Source: Pezizomycotina sp. ARF18 (taxonomy: Eukaryota; Ascomycota). From it: a stretch of DNA of 55,724 bases. The notes beneath the pieces were generated by a model. The model did no database searches. It was not told the DNA's origin and saw only the letters and a list, made by a program, of their open reading frames with translations. Positions 1-11,903 of the stretch are shown one piece after another; within the stretch, counting starts at the first letter, position 1; the number at the start of each line of letters is the position of its first letter. The DNA is taken from NCBI GenBank assembly GCA_002224055.1, contig AZLU01000084.1, positions 1-55,724 of the forward strand, in the 5' to 3' direction. The position numbers and the translations under genes were made by a program.

Positions 1-270
1 GCGGCCGGGGCGATAACAGCGGGCGACGGCCGGTTCCGTTCCGCGCGCGGCAATATAACAAGACCTTTTCCCGGTTGTCGAACTCGTCCATGGTCTCGTA
101 ATGCTCCCTGGTCGCTGTCGTCGTCGTCGTCGTTGTCCGCCATGTGGCCGGCCTGGTGTAGTCTTCCGGCTCGGGCGACATGGGCGGGAGGACGTTAAGT
201 CCCATCGGATCCCGTATGGCCGCGGCGGAAGTGTCGATGGTATGCGGTTGAGGCGTGGTGGGGATTTATT
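1..270 (-). CDS. Partial unknown protein, cut by the window edge
   Basis: On the minus strand one frame stays open from about position 270 to position 1 and reads like protein: PHTIDTSAAAIRDPMGLNVL, then an acidic-aromatic stretch including MSPEPEDYT and, nearer the edge, MDEFDNREKVLLY. The Asp codon repeat near 120-135 gives DNDDDD in the neighbouring frame, so a one-base frame break probably lies there, as in most genes of this window. No start codon or upstream exon could be fixed; a stop in this frame lies just upstream, so an intron or another frame break is likely. The gene runs off the left edge. I do not recognise the family. The plus-strand reading of the same DNA is Arg-rich and looks like a shadow. 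Confidence 0.35.
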
Positions 271-389
271 CGGTAGCGAGTCGGAAGAGGAAAGGAGTTA
301 TTTTGATCTGGTTCAGACGAATTCGAGCTCTGCTAATAGCTCCCTTGCATCTCTAAATTCGAATGTGGAAAATATGTGATTAGTCGTAC

Positions 390-1669
390 CAGCAAATCTT
401 AACAGCTGAAAAGTCAATGATTAACTCACGGACTTGAGGCGGCGTAGCGGTGCATAGCGTCTATAAGCGTTTGTATCTATCCGCGCAGGGAAGAGGGAGA
501 GGAAAAATGGCGTCAGCTACCAAAACAAGCAGGACCTGGTTATCTTCACTGAAAGTGTAACCCACATATCGCGCTTAGCTTCCGTTTCGACAATCCCTTC
601 TGGGCATTCCACGCATCCCTAAACCACTCGTCAGTGACAAGGATCGAAACTGGTGAACTCCTCCCTCCCCCAAAAAATTCCCCAGCCTACCATTTCTTTG
701 TCTCCGTCATGCCTTGTTCTGTCGTCGTATCTTCCGGTCTCGCCATAACCCCCACAACATCGCCTTCTGCAAAAATAAAATCAAATCGTGCTATCCGTCA
801 GCAAAACCGCCTAACGCTTCCGTAAAATGGAGTTCGTGAAGAAAAGGGATGTTGCTAACCATGCTCTGCTTGTAGAGGCCATAAAGCTTTAGTCGGTCAT
901 CAGGTGGCGGTCTCGATGTTCCTGTCCGCGGCAGCTTCTTGACAGTGTTGAGGGCGTGTACGAATACTCGATCTATAAAAATAAGAGTATGTTTAGTCTT
1001 TCGTTATATAGGCCCGTGTTAAAAAATATTGTTTAATTGCGGGGGAAAGAGAGTTTGCCGTTATCATTCGTTACTGACCCACGGAGTCCGTCATTGCGAC
1101 GATTTCGCCCTATTTGCCCGCAGGGATCAAGAGCGAACATGCACGAAATAATCGAATAACAGAAAGAAAAGATGGAAGGCGAGAGGAACCAGTGATCGTA
1201 TTATCGTCGTCCAGGTCGGGTTTTCAATGGACTAGTCCGCGGGCTGTGGAGCAAAGGTAGGATGGAGGTAATCAATTGTTTACTATTTTTGTACGAGGCA
1301 TTTCGTTTGTTATTTCTTTTTTGTTGTTGTTCAAAGGAACTCTTTCTTCTTCTCTTAGTTCTCTCTCTTGGTCTTCAAATTGCTTTGTCCACATGGAATT
1401 TAATGGGACGATCTCGGTAACCGGGGAAAAGAAAAAAAAACAACCGCGGCAATTTTACGACACGTCCGCACCGAACGCATGTGCACGCTTTCCTGAAGAG
1501 CTGTAAGCCGATAGGTCTATACTTACACGTCTATGAAGTATAGAAGCATTTGTCTGCCGTAGGAGTAAAGCCCAAGTGACTTGTTATTATACACTTCTAC
1601 TTCTGTGTGGCAAGCCGAAAAGCTTTTTTTTTTTTTTTAAATAGTAGCCGATATGATGTGATGTTCAAG
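390..1669. other. Spacer, no gene seen
   Basis: No frame longer than about 80 codons looks like a protein on either strand. The stretch has short pyrimidine-rich blocks (1300-1400) and ends in a T tract at about 1624-1638, just beyond the 3' end of the NDUFAF7-like gene. It is probably the 3' flank of that gene and the upstream region of the partial gene at the left edge. Confidence 0.5.
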
Positions 1670-3420
1670 CTATGCCGGTTTTTCAGTATCCTTGACTCCG
1701 TGTAATCTCAAATTAATTATATATATATTTGGGCGGCTTTCAGAGACTACTCCGAAGCCAATCGGGGGCCTATTGCCGGCTTCGGGACATATAGCCAAAG
1801 CTTTGTATATTCTTCCCATGCCCATCGAACCAAGATCCACCAACCTATCGTAACCACCCTTAAGCTCCTTCGCCTTCTCCTCGCTTTTCCCAGCTTGTAG
1901 TCGTTCCAGCCGGTGCCTCATACCCAAAGCATGCAGGAAATGGCCCTGTTCTACAGGTCCATGAACTTCGACGTCCTGCGAGGCCTGCAGCGCGGTTCCA
2001 CAAGGCCGAGGAAGTCGACGTCTGCAGATATATCCACTTCCCCGGGATCCTCCAAAGGCGATACTCGCCTGTGAGAACGGATACTCGCAGCGTATTTGCG
2101 GGGATAGTGTCCGCAGGGCCGTAGTCAATGATTAAAGCGCCGCCGGCTTTAGCGGTGCCGATTCGTCGGGATATTTCCTCGACTATCAGGTGTGATTCGG
2201 GTGAGACTTCGATCGTAGCTTCCGAGTCGATAATATGCGTCGCTCTTGAAAGAGCTTCATACCTGGGGGAAATTTTCGGAAGCAATGTGGAGTGTGGTGT
2301 TGGTGTCTTAGAAATTGTGAAACTGAATTTTGGTTTGGTGGCTGTCGATCCTTCTTTCATTTCGCCCAATATACTAGAACAATCAACTAGGATCTCCCGC
2401 CAACCGTTCGCAGTTTTTGTGAAAGAGTGGATTGGAATAGCATCGAAAAACTCGTGAGCGACGAAGAACGGTGCAGAACATGCTGGTAACATCCGAACAT
2501 GATCGTACCAAACTACGGGTACGCCAGTGCCTTTTAGTACACTTTGCCAATGCTCTTTGTCTGTGTCTAATTGTGCATTCTCGCCACAAAGCTTTTTGTG
2601 TTGTAGTCTCCGCAGGCCTTCACTTGTTTCAATTAGGTAGACTGCGTCAAGGCGTTCTTCTACGTTTTTAAAGGATCGAACAGTCTGCAGCAAAAGCTTG
2701 TTAGTATACCAGGATTTATATTTATACTAATCAATTGAATGTTTGAATGAGGGGACCGGGGGATGGTGAAGGCCTTTGTTTTACCCGTAGTAAATCTTCC
2801 ATTAGAGTCCCTCGGCCAGGTCCAAGCTCAACGAGTTGAATTGTTTTGTTTTGGCTAGTGACCGCATTCTGCGATACAAGCTTCTGAGCTATAGCTTCGG
2901 CAACTAGCCAAATACCAAGCATCTCGCCGAACAGCTGCGAGATTTCCGGAGACGTATAAAGTCCCCTTCCTTCCGAAAGGATCTGGCGAACGAAGAATAA
3001 TAGCCTCCTTGAGGTGAGGTCAAGCATTGCCGCATGAATTGCGCCACCGTAATGGGACCCTTCGCCTATTCCTACTTCCACCAAGGATTTAGCCATTCCA
3101 CACTCCGAAAAGCAGGGGACTAGCCAGTACCCGCGGCCGTAACTCTGGGGTTATTTTTTTTTTTTTTTTTTTTTTAAAAAAAAAGAAGAGGTATTTTACG
3201 GATGAATAACCTTGATCGCAGTGGCTAATACATCCACCAAAGAAGTTGCAATACCGTGTCTTTGTGCATCATCAATGCTGGAGCCGTGCCGAACTGAACG
3301 TGGAAGAGGGATAATTGGAGCTGTTGGAGCTTGCCAAGCTGCTTTCCGCCTTAATTGAGGGCCCAGATTCCGGATAATGCCTCTCATTATGTACAAGAAG
3401 CTTACCGAAGCTTCATGCAA
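1670..3420 (-). CDS. NDUFAF7: NDUFAF7-like mitochondrial arginine methyltransferase (DUF185/MidA family), frame-broken
   Basis: This family methylates an arginine of the NDUFS2 subunit and is needed for assembly of respiratory complex I in mitochondria. The N-terminal exon (3420-~3200, or from the second Met at 3384) begins MRGIIRNLGPQLRRKA, a basic targeting peptide. Exon 2 holds GPITVAQFMRQCLTSPQGGY, the TSPEISQLFGEMLGIWL signature and the SAM motif VELGPGRGTLMEDLLR. An intron follows at 2784-2685 with a GTATACTAAC branch site. The last exon has AHEFFDAIPIHSF, IIDYGPAD, DISADVDF and the C-terminal block ending YKALAICPEAGNRPPIGF. These blocks lie in three frames: one break near 2955 (ATAACG expected, ATACG found), one after NTLR (~2090) and one after DFLGLVE (~2000). 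Intron 1 holds a T22A9 run. Motifs are intact, so I favour sequence error over a pseudogene. Confidence 0.88.
3154..3184. repeat. T22-A9 homopolymer pair in NDUFAF7 intron 1
   Basis: A run of 22 T is followed directly by 9 A. It lies inside the first intron of the NDUFAF7-like gene. Confidence 0.9.
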
Positions 3421-3429
3421 GCTAGTTGT

Positions 3430-5590
3430 TCAGGTCATCCATTAAAGAACTTAGAAGTCGAAAGGGAATGAAAGAGTTTCAGAGATTTGGAAGAGCAAGG
3501 CACTCAATATGATGTTGGATTTTTTTTTTTCTTTTTTTTTTTTTTACAAGGAAAAGGACGTGCTGTGTTAGATAAAGAACGCGAAGCTAAGCTGCACGAC
3601 CGTAACTACCTAGGTAACATCGTCCAAACGGAACAAACCTTGATGACCTGTTGATTGCAAAAATAACAAACAAAAGCGCAAGTATCAGAGCTGCAAGGTA
3701 CCGGAGCTAAAATGCTTTGCATCTTTCATGGGGTTATTACCTCCTTAAAGACGACTACTGTTTTCTTGTTATTTGTTTCCTTGCTAGAAGACGTATATAT
3801 CAAACAAGGACTGATTTGAATTTGATTTCCCCTTTGTTAACATAATATCGGCCTTTTCTTATATAGCCCAACCCCGGAAGCAGATCTGCAGCTTGAACAT
3901 AGACGGAAGCTTGCTGCCTCTGTTTGTACATTATTTTGGCCTGTTGGCTCAATTCTCCTTCCTGCAGCCACTTGCCGTGGTTATTGTTTTGATTCTTCAA
4001 GCTCCTCAGTCGGAATGGCAATGAACGATAAGCTTCGTTTAATCTAGTCTCCTGGCCAATCTTCGACCGCTAGTAGTAGTAGTAGTATACTAGTAGTAGT
4101 ATAGAGCTTTGCTAAGCACTTACGCAACAGGCCATATACGTCAATCTGATTATATTATTTTTTTTTTTTTTTTTAAAAAAAAAAATTCCATAGCATTATT
4201 TACAGTTAGCTCCTACCTAATGATAGAAGACCTCAGCCTGACAAGTGCATAAATTTCATTACTTCAACACGTATTCTCTCAAAAGACAAAGCGTTTGAGA
4301 GTTTGTGGACTGAATGCTTTATATTCTGTTGTTTGTATTATTCATCTATCTTAAAGTCTGCAGACACCGGAAATATAGGTATCTAAGTATGGATTCAACG
4401 TCGGTTCCTTTCGAGCGGGTATTTATTGTAAGGTATTTAGCGATTGATGCACCTCTCTACATACTTCAGCTTCTGTTCGTACTTGGGTAGTAGATGGATA
4501 CCTCAGTAGGTACGTGAAGCTATAAGCAGGGAATCAAGATAAAATAAAAATAAATCTCACCCCGCGGCCGTACACCGTCGGATAGTGCACTTTTAATACT
4601 GCTATTTTGCGATTTTCGTTTCTTTCCATTTTGAAGATCTTGTTTATTTATCACTTGTATTCTATTTCATGTCATACGAATGCCCTTTCAGTACTTTTAT
4701 GGCTTGGCTGTTGAAGAGAACTACTGCTACCTAAGTACTTGCTACCTTCTTGACTCTTTTTCTGCCCTTATGACTGAATACTTATTGTTACTTCCTTGTG
4801 ATAGAATCCAACAGGACTACTCACTCAGTAGTAACAACGCAACCACATCTGCTTCTACAAGCACTAAGCAATAACATCATCATAACTTCCCCCTTCTTCT
4901 TCTTCTTCTCTTCTTCTTCTTTCTTCTTCTTCTTCTTTGTTTTTTTCTTATATATTTCCTTTTTTTTTCTCTTCATTTTTCGTTTCATAGGTTTGAGCTC
5001 GAAGAAGTAAAAGCAAACAGATCAATACCAAAATAATTAAAACAGGTAAGTGCAGCGAGCCGTTCTGTGGTTTTTTTTTTTTTTTTTTTTTCTCAAAAAG
5101 AAAGGAAAAGGAAGAGGAGCGTCCCGTATATCTCCTCTATTAAACCACATCTCATCCCTTCCGTGTTTTCCTTGTATTCCCTGCGTTTCCTTTTAAGAGC
5201 AGTTGAAAAGCCTGCTTCTTCTTCTTGCAAGATATATATATTCCATAGCTCATTTATTCGACGAGGGAAGAAAAGTAGTGGAAGTAGCCTGTTCCAGTCC
5301 AAGCAAGAAGGCCTTTTTTTCTCTCCAGAATACAATCCTTCGTATTTCTTTCCCGTTCGATATATCCTCTGTTCCTCTACACCACAAGATTCTACTCCGT
5401 GACGGAGCTTGAGCAACATCTCTCCCAAACCTCCTATATTTCTGAAAAGGGAATTTGGCAAGAACTTAGCAATTTGAAATATTGGGGAACCTTTTGTTGG
5501 TGAGCGCACAGGTTGGTAAGTTTTTCAAGCAACTGAGGGCTGCTTCCTCTAACGGGTAATAGATCGAGGCTAACTGGCGTATTTTTCAGG
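3430..5590. other. Spacer with (TAG)n repeat and T tracts; probable promoter of the LRR gene
   Basis: No convincing coding frame. Notable content: a T tract near 3521-3546, an imperfect (TAG)n repeat at 4071-4101 interrupted by TAC, a T-then-A run near 4158-4184, and strongly pyrimidine-rich blocks at 4890-5000 and 5070-5092 (CTTCTT repeats, then T20). Such pyrimidine-rich DNA is common upstream of fungal start sites, which suits the plus-strand LRR gene that follows. Confidence 0.5.
4071..4101. repeat. (TAG)n trinucleotide repeat
   Basis: TAG units from 4071 to 4087, a TAC interruption, then three more TAG units to 4101. It lies in a spacer. Confidence 0.85.
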
Positions 5591-5597
5591 GGTAAAA

Positions 5598-7897
5598 CAA
5601 CTTGAATCGACTAAGTCTCCGTAATGACAAACTCAACTACGCAACTGTACGATAACGCCAGAGCAATCATGAAAGGATATTTCGTCCTGTTTTCCTCTTT
5701 CCAGGACTCTGCTGACAAATATCATCAAATTATGTTTAGAGACGAGCCTCTGTGCCAGAATGGGCACTATTGCTTCCAAAGATATACAAGACGCGCCATG
5801 CTACAGGTAACGCTCGAGGTCGGCCTTAACCAAGGATCCCGGACTGGAATTGATACTTTGTGGCAAGCAGCTAGGTGATGAGGGTCTCAAGATCCTTTGC
5901 ACGGCGTTGCTTGATACAAACAGCCTCTGGAGGAGTCAAGTTGAGGAGCTTAACCTCTCGGATAACGAACTGGAACTGTCAAGGTTTACGATACCTTGGA
6001 GAAGTGGTTGCCGCATCGCCAGGCTTGAGAGACTTAGACCTCTCAAAAAACGGATAATAGTGAGACAGAACAGGATATTGAAGAGTGGACAGTTCTTGCA
6101 GCTCTTCAGAAATGTCATTCGATGCGTCTCCTTAGCTTTTCTGGCAATCCAATGGGAGATAGAGCATACGAAGTGTTCCTCGAGTATACGCATCTGAGAT
6201 CCGCTGGTTATTCCAAAGCAAGAAACGTGGAATCGTGTTCTGGACTTTGAGCATGGGAGCCTATAATGGCAACTCGATGAAACCGTGGTATCAAAGCTCA
6301 AAGACTTCAAATTGACGGCAATTCGAATGGCATTCCCATGTAAAGCTTCAATACGACGGAAGCACTAGTTGCTCACCGGATCCATCAAGTTCACCAGGTC
6401 GTAAGTACCACAATTTCAAGATGTGCTTATTAAAATTAGTAACGCCGTGCTAATATTTATTTATATTTTTATTTTATTTATTTATTTTTACAAAAAGATT
6501 TTTCCAGTAGCGCTGGAAGCACAGGAATAACAATTCTATCAGATGGAAACAGCATTCTAGAAACCCTATTTCAGCGCCATCTCTCCACGGGATTCAGCTT
6601 CGCGGACTGAGGTCAATTCTTACATAGTTTTTACAGATGCTGGGGTAACTGACGCGGCAGCGCTATGGCTATCTTATATCGTTGAAAGACACCCTTTCCC
6701 CTCGGATTTGATGCCTCATTTGCCATCAATCAAGGACGGCCGCACTTGCGTATTCAAAGCCTTGGAGGAAATCCCGATATGCAAAGGTATTCATCTGGGC
6801 TGGCAATAGCGCAATGACAAGCTTCGGCACCGAGTTGTTAGACATGGCTGAGAAGTGCCGGCTAAAGAGTTGTCGGATTACGACTCGGATGCGGATGATA
6901 TTTCAACGAGCTAAGTATGGTGCGGAGTGGATCTGATGAGGGCGAGGCTTTAGCAATATGGCACCTTTCAAAACTCGAACCGTCGTTCTTCGACGACCAC
7001 TAAATCCCCGACAATTATGAGAGCCATTCGAAAGACAGTGGAAACTACGAGACTTCTTACAGGCAAGAATTAGAGAAGGCACGATTCAAAATTCAAAGCG
7101 TTGTTCTGCGTGATCCGAAGACAAGGCGTCCAGAACTTTGGCAAACGGTTCTCCGAATGATGGTGTCTCAAGAGCAATTTTTTGGTTACGACGATAGCAT
7201 CGAATATGACACTCCAAGCGAGGGTAACGAGGGGAGTGTCGAGGAGCGGGAGATCATTACTCTGAAATGTGCCGGCCAAGCCTGGACGCGATTTCAGATG
7301 GAGTGTTCCGACTTGTACCCCCGAAAATCGATACCTCTAGTTTGCCTGTGGCTAATGGGTTTATGCCATCGCCCGGCTTGTATAGTGACGCTGTCAGGAG
7401 GAACGGCGGGCCCCTTTGCCAAGAAGACTTGAATCAGATGCCATCTCGGAGTTCTCGAAACTGTTGCAATCCAATACTGCTCACCTCAAGGATTTGGAAT
7501 AGCTCTACCTCCAGGATTTTCCAACGCCCCTCCTTCGAATCTGGAATTACTCCTCCCCCGGGCTTCGAGTTTGAGAATGACTGCTCGATACAGTATCGTC
7601 GATTGTCCGGACCCAGCGAGCCTGAGCCAAAACCATTGCTACCGGGAGGTTTGCCGTTCGGCATATGGGGCGAATCATCGCGCTCGCTGAAGATCCAAGA
7701 ACCTGACATCAGGAACACAAAGAGACAAGATATTCAGCTATGCGCAATCCAAGGAAACACTCGCCAAAGAAAGTGAGTACATGGGGAAGACGGTGAGCGT
7801 CCAGATTCGCAAAGTACTGGAGCAAGTGGACGGACTGGCTTATGAATTTAGATCAGATTCGCGGTTTCTATATCATTATTACTGTTGGCTTTACTGA
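5598..7897 (+). CDS. Leucine-rich repeat protein (ribonuclease-inhibitor type), heavily frame-broken
   Basis: Repeats of LRR type are readable in several frames. Examples are NLNRLSLRNDKLN near 5605; LGDEGLKILCTALL near 5870; VEELNLSDNEL near 5940; LRYLGEVVAASPGLRDLDLS near 5990; and, later, LTAGV-like segments with DAAALWLSYIVERHPFP near 6655. The spacing of about 28 residues and the LxxLxLxxN pattern fit the RI-type LRR found in many unnamed Pezizomycotina proteins. The coding frame changes at least five times. A candidate C-terminal segment, SEYMGKTVSVQIRKVLEQVD, ends at a stop at 7895-7897. Neither the true start nor the exon map can be set. It is more degraded than its neighbours, so a real pseudogene is possible. 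Function unknown; LRRs usually bind proteins. Confidence 0.6.
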
Positions 7898-8935
7898 TAA
7901 CCCAAGTCATTATGGATCCTGTTTGCCCAGAAATGCTTTTTCTATTTTTACTCCACTTCGTTCGTCTTTTTATTGTGAATTTTTGCATAAAAAAAAAAAA
8001 CTACACTCGTTCTTACGTTATCACGCTTCACAGCGATGCTGTTTTTAAAAGATGATAATGAAAGAAAAAGGAGAAGGAGCTTTTTTCAAGAAATCAAGAG
8101 GGTTATTATAGGCATTCTAACGGTATAATCCGCAAAGAAAGCAAAGGAAAAAAAAAGAAACGGAAATCATATTTTTTCATGCTCGTCTTTACACTTTTGT
8201 CCTCTAGTTCTTCCAAGTATGCTATTCTTTGTTTTTTTAGCTTGCAGTTTCGACTAAAAGAAAAGCTCAACATTCTATCTCTTCCATTCTAGGCAATCAT
8301 CTAAAAAAAAAAATACCAATTGCGCTAAAAGTTCGTGATATATTAATCCTGCACGATTGGCGAGTCAACAGTGACAACATTGTTACAAGAGATTGGTGGA
8401 TCTCGGAACGCTAAGACGGATCAAATATTTTTCCGGTAAATTTTCCGTGCGCAAAAAAGCTTGTAAAGAAAAAAAAAAGGGGTCAAAAAACCAGCAAGGA
8501 AAAGTATAGCACTGGCACTGAGCAAATTGTTTTAAAATTAACTCGAAAAAAAAGAAAGAGAGACTCTGAGAGAGAACGTTGAGAAAGTCATCCAATTGTC
8601 GTTCTGGAATCACGTCTTCTCTCACCCCTGCATACGATTTAAATTAGACAATTATTATAAATTTAGATATTAGTTTTAAGTAATTAATATTTTTTATTCT
8701 TCCCTCTTAATCAATTGAATTTGACCTTCGTTGTATAATCCTTCTTGAGATTCTCCGTTATTCTTTGCTCTTCTCCTCCCTTTCCCCCCCTCTAAAGTCT
8801 CAATAGATTGGTTGAAGATCCAGCAGCTTTGGTTCCTGGCAAGCTATATTCCCGTGCTGAGGATAGCTTAGCTCAATCAACATCGTCAGATTTTTACAGA
8901 TCTAAACATTTTTTACGGTCCCAGATTTGTCAATC
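7898..8935. other. AT-rich spacer, no gene seen
   Basis: Short A/T runs, no coherent frame. TC-rich DNA at 8760-8800 (CTCTTCTCCTCCC then C7) suggests the promoter of the GT90 gene downstream. Confidence 0.5.
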
Positions 8936-8939
8936 CAAA

Positions 8940-11903
8940 TGACTCTCGATATCGGCACGAGATAGAATACGAGCTACTTTTTTTTCTCTTATCTTTTTGA
9001 TCGATATATTTTTTATCTCAACTACCATCGTTTTCCTCCGTCCAATGTCCTCCCTCTCGCCTTCTCCTATCACTGACAACTTCCACGTCGCTGTACGGAA
9101 GCTCCGGCAATTCGGACCCGAGTCACACGAATTATGTTCTCCTAAGGAATATATCGTCTTCTCCCTCATCGGCGCCCTCCTCACGCCGAGAAGCATTCCC
9201 TTCTAACGTCTGCGATATCTTGGGCGACGGTGACGATAGTATGCATTTTCTATCGGCATAAGGGCGGGGGACAAAATACACTACGGCGCTCTGGAGAGCC
9301 GGTACTGTTACGGTGCATGGCTTGGACAAGAAGGCGCGGCGGAAGATTACGTTGCTGGTTGGATGCATATTGCTGTCGGGAATATCCGAGAGGGCGTCGG
9401 AGCAAGGTGGCTGAGAGGGAGAGTTGGTGGGCGAAGGTGAGGCGTCAATTCTTTTTTTTTTTACTGTAGGAAGTTACCATGAACAATACTGACTAGATAA
9501 TCGCACCTAGGCTGCTTACCACCGACGATACAATTCTGCGAACATACGTCTTCGGCGATCCGGGTATTCTCGAAACCTCAACGCGACATCGAGAAGGATA
9601 ATATTCCTGGTTACGATCGTTTCTTTCCTCACACTTACTTCCAAATACGTATCTACGACCTCATATGCATTGGGGTTATGCAACATCGCAATAACTTCCT
9701 TCGCGTACGTCCTCTTCGAAGATGTTACGGCGACATCCAACGATAGAAGCGACATTGGCCAGACCGCGATAGACTTTGACGCAGTCGTCGCTGGCGGCTC
9801 TCCACGATCGCGGGAAGTTGCACCGTCGGGTTCATAATTGCGGGCATATTTTACGACTCCAAGATCATTGAGCAGGACATGGACCTGCAGACTGTGTGGT
9901 TTAAGGTTATTATTGCCGGTGTTGTTGGCGGCGCTAGGTGGGTGCTCGTCCCGCTGCTAGTATCGAGATTCTCTGCGACTAGCGCGGGATCTGTAGATCT
10001 ATCCTCTGCCTATTTGCAGGCTAGTATACCGCGGCCTTCGTTCACGCATGTTCTTGGCACGGGCTGGCTTGGCGGGATGATGTGGACTTATTTACCTTTG
10101 ATCTCGAAGGAGAACTACAGTGTGGCAGCGGCAGTGAAGCTTGGTCCGACAAGATCATGATCGGTATCTTCCTCATATTCATTCTAACTATTTCCTTGTT
10201 TATCTCAGCCCGGTAGTGGCGGTGGGAAGGCTAGGCCGCCGGCGGAGTTTGATAACCGAAGGTCCACCCGATAAAGTCGTTGATGCAGGACGCGAGCAAC
10301 AGATGCGAGGAGATGAAGTCCAGGCAATCAACAACACTCGATGCTGCTGTTAAAAATTACAAAAAGCGCTAAACATGAACCCTCCGCAAATTTTGATAAA
10401 TGGTACGAATTCGCCGTGGCGAAGAAGAGTGTATTGATCGACGGTACGATACTATATATCACTCTATACTGCCTTTCTGGGGTTTACCCGCGAATATAGT
10501 CCGTAGCGCGCGAGAGAGACTTAGGAAAAGTCAGCTTTCATAGGGCTATCAATTCGGGGCGGCGACGTGCTCGAGTCGAAGGGCAAGCCGGATTGGCAGA
10601 GGGAGGCGACGGAAGGGATGATCGCGCAATTTAACGCAGTACTTGCGGATATGGACCTCGCTTTCAATACACATGACGAGCCGCGGGTGGTGACGCGCAC
10701 GATATCTTGTCAGCTAGTTCAGAAGGTCAAGAGCATAAGCGGGTAAGCGCGCCGAAAAATCAGTTCACCGGATTTCCGTTAGGTCAAAGGGCAAATACCA
10801 GACACGAATGACCAGGTTCAATGAGTTCGCTCACATGGTCCCCTTCGCGGCTATCTTGTCCTCCGGATTCACTGCTCGCGATCCTCAAGAGAATGCGGTT
10901 GATGCTGTCGATAAATATGCTCTTCAGCCGCTCGGGTTCGTGAAGAACCGGACAGCCTTCACGGACGTCTGCCTTCAAACCATCCTTAAGAGAACGTTTG
11001 GGCTTCTTTGAGCGACCAAACGCCTTCCATGTGTGCACGCCCTCTTCCCGTATTTTCTCAGAGTAAAGTGTCCTGCTATAACGATATTTTGTACCCATCG
11101 CCGTGGTACTGGGACGGCAAAGTAACCTACGATGAGGAACGCGATGTCGATTGGGCTCAGAAGGCGGACAAGAATGTACTGGCGCGGATCTACAACAGGA
11201 GGCTTCTCCGCCACGGCGGCTGAAGAAGCAGCACCGGCAGCGTGTTGTGAAGGTGCTCAACGCAAACGACACGTGCAAGGTTCTCGAGTATACCCCTGTC
11301 ACGGGTAAATGGGCGCCGTGGAGAAGGAAAGGAAAGACTACCACAATATGTTCGACGTCTACTTCTCGCACGTTGGCCAGTGCGACCGGAGGACTGCGAC
11401 GCGCAAAGCACTTCTTCGAAATCAAGGACAGGGCCGACCAGCAGGCGGCGTGGCTGTGGAAGTACCTCATCGACATCGACGCAATGCATTCTCGGGGCGG
11501 TTTTACGCTTTTTTGCAATCTCACAGCGCTGTTTTCAAGCTTTCCGTGTTCCGGAGTGGCACGAGGAATGGCTAGTTCCCTGGGTGCACTACGTGCGCTC
11601 TCCCTGCAGCTGGACGAAGCCGTCGAGGTGATGAGTACTTCGCGAAGGAAAAGGAAGGGCAAGAAGCGATTAGGCGGATAGCGGAGGAAGGCCGGAAGTG
11701 GGCCAAGAAGATATTACGGAAGGAAGATTTTGAGGTCTGGTTTTTCAGGTTATTGTTAGAGTAAGTATTAAACTGACAAACATACTTGAATTCCTTGCAG
11801 GTTTCATATACTAATATTCTACAGGTATGGCCGTGTCATTGATGATAATCGTGAGAATATCGATATATACCTTGAACACTCCTTTTGCTTCTTATATTGC
11901 TAA
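8940..11903 (+). CDS. GT90 (CAP10-like) glycosyltransferase with multi-spanning membrane N-terminus, frame-broken
   Basis: GT90 enzymes transfer sugars such as xylose in the Golgi during glycan or capsule synthesis. The N-terminal half has hydrophobic helices: KITLLVGCILLSGI near 9335, FLVTIVSFLTLTSKYVSTT near 9600, GLCNIAITSFAYVLFEDV near 9675, and VWFKVIIAGVVGG and HVLGTGWLGGMMWTYLPLIS at 9895-10115. The catalytic half has WYEFAVAK (~10400), YDTIYHSILPFWG (~10450), DMDLAFNTHDEPRVV (~10655), FSQSKVSCYNDILYPSPWYW (~11055), YWRGSTTGGFS (~11180), FDVYFSHVGQCD (~11350), FEIKDRADQQAAW (~11415), GRFYAFLQS (~11500) and EDFEVWFFRLLLE. A clean last intron (11761-11824) restores LLEYGRVIDDNREN and a stop at 11901-11903. 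The pieces lie in all three frames, with at least eight breaks. The start is uncertain. The C-terminal signature set is decisive for the family; acceptor and donor sugar are not known. Confidence 0.85.

Noticed and set aside
10784-11662. 292-codon minus-strand open frame within the GT90 region
   Set aside because: The plus strand carries clear GT90 motifs over the same span, and the minus frame has no family resemblance.
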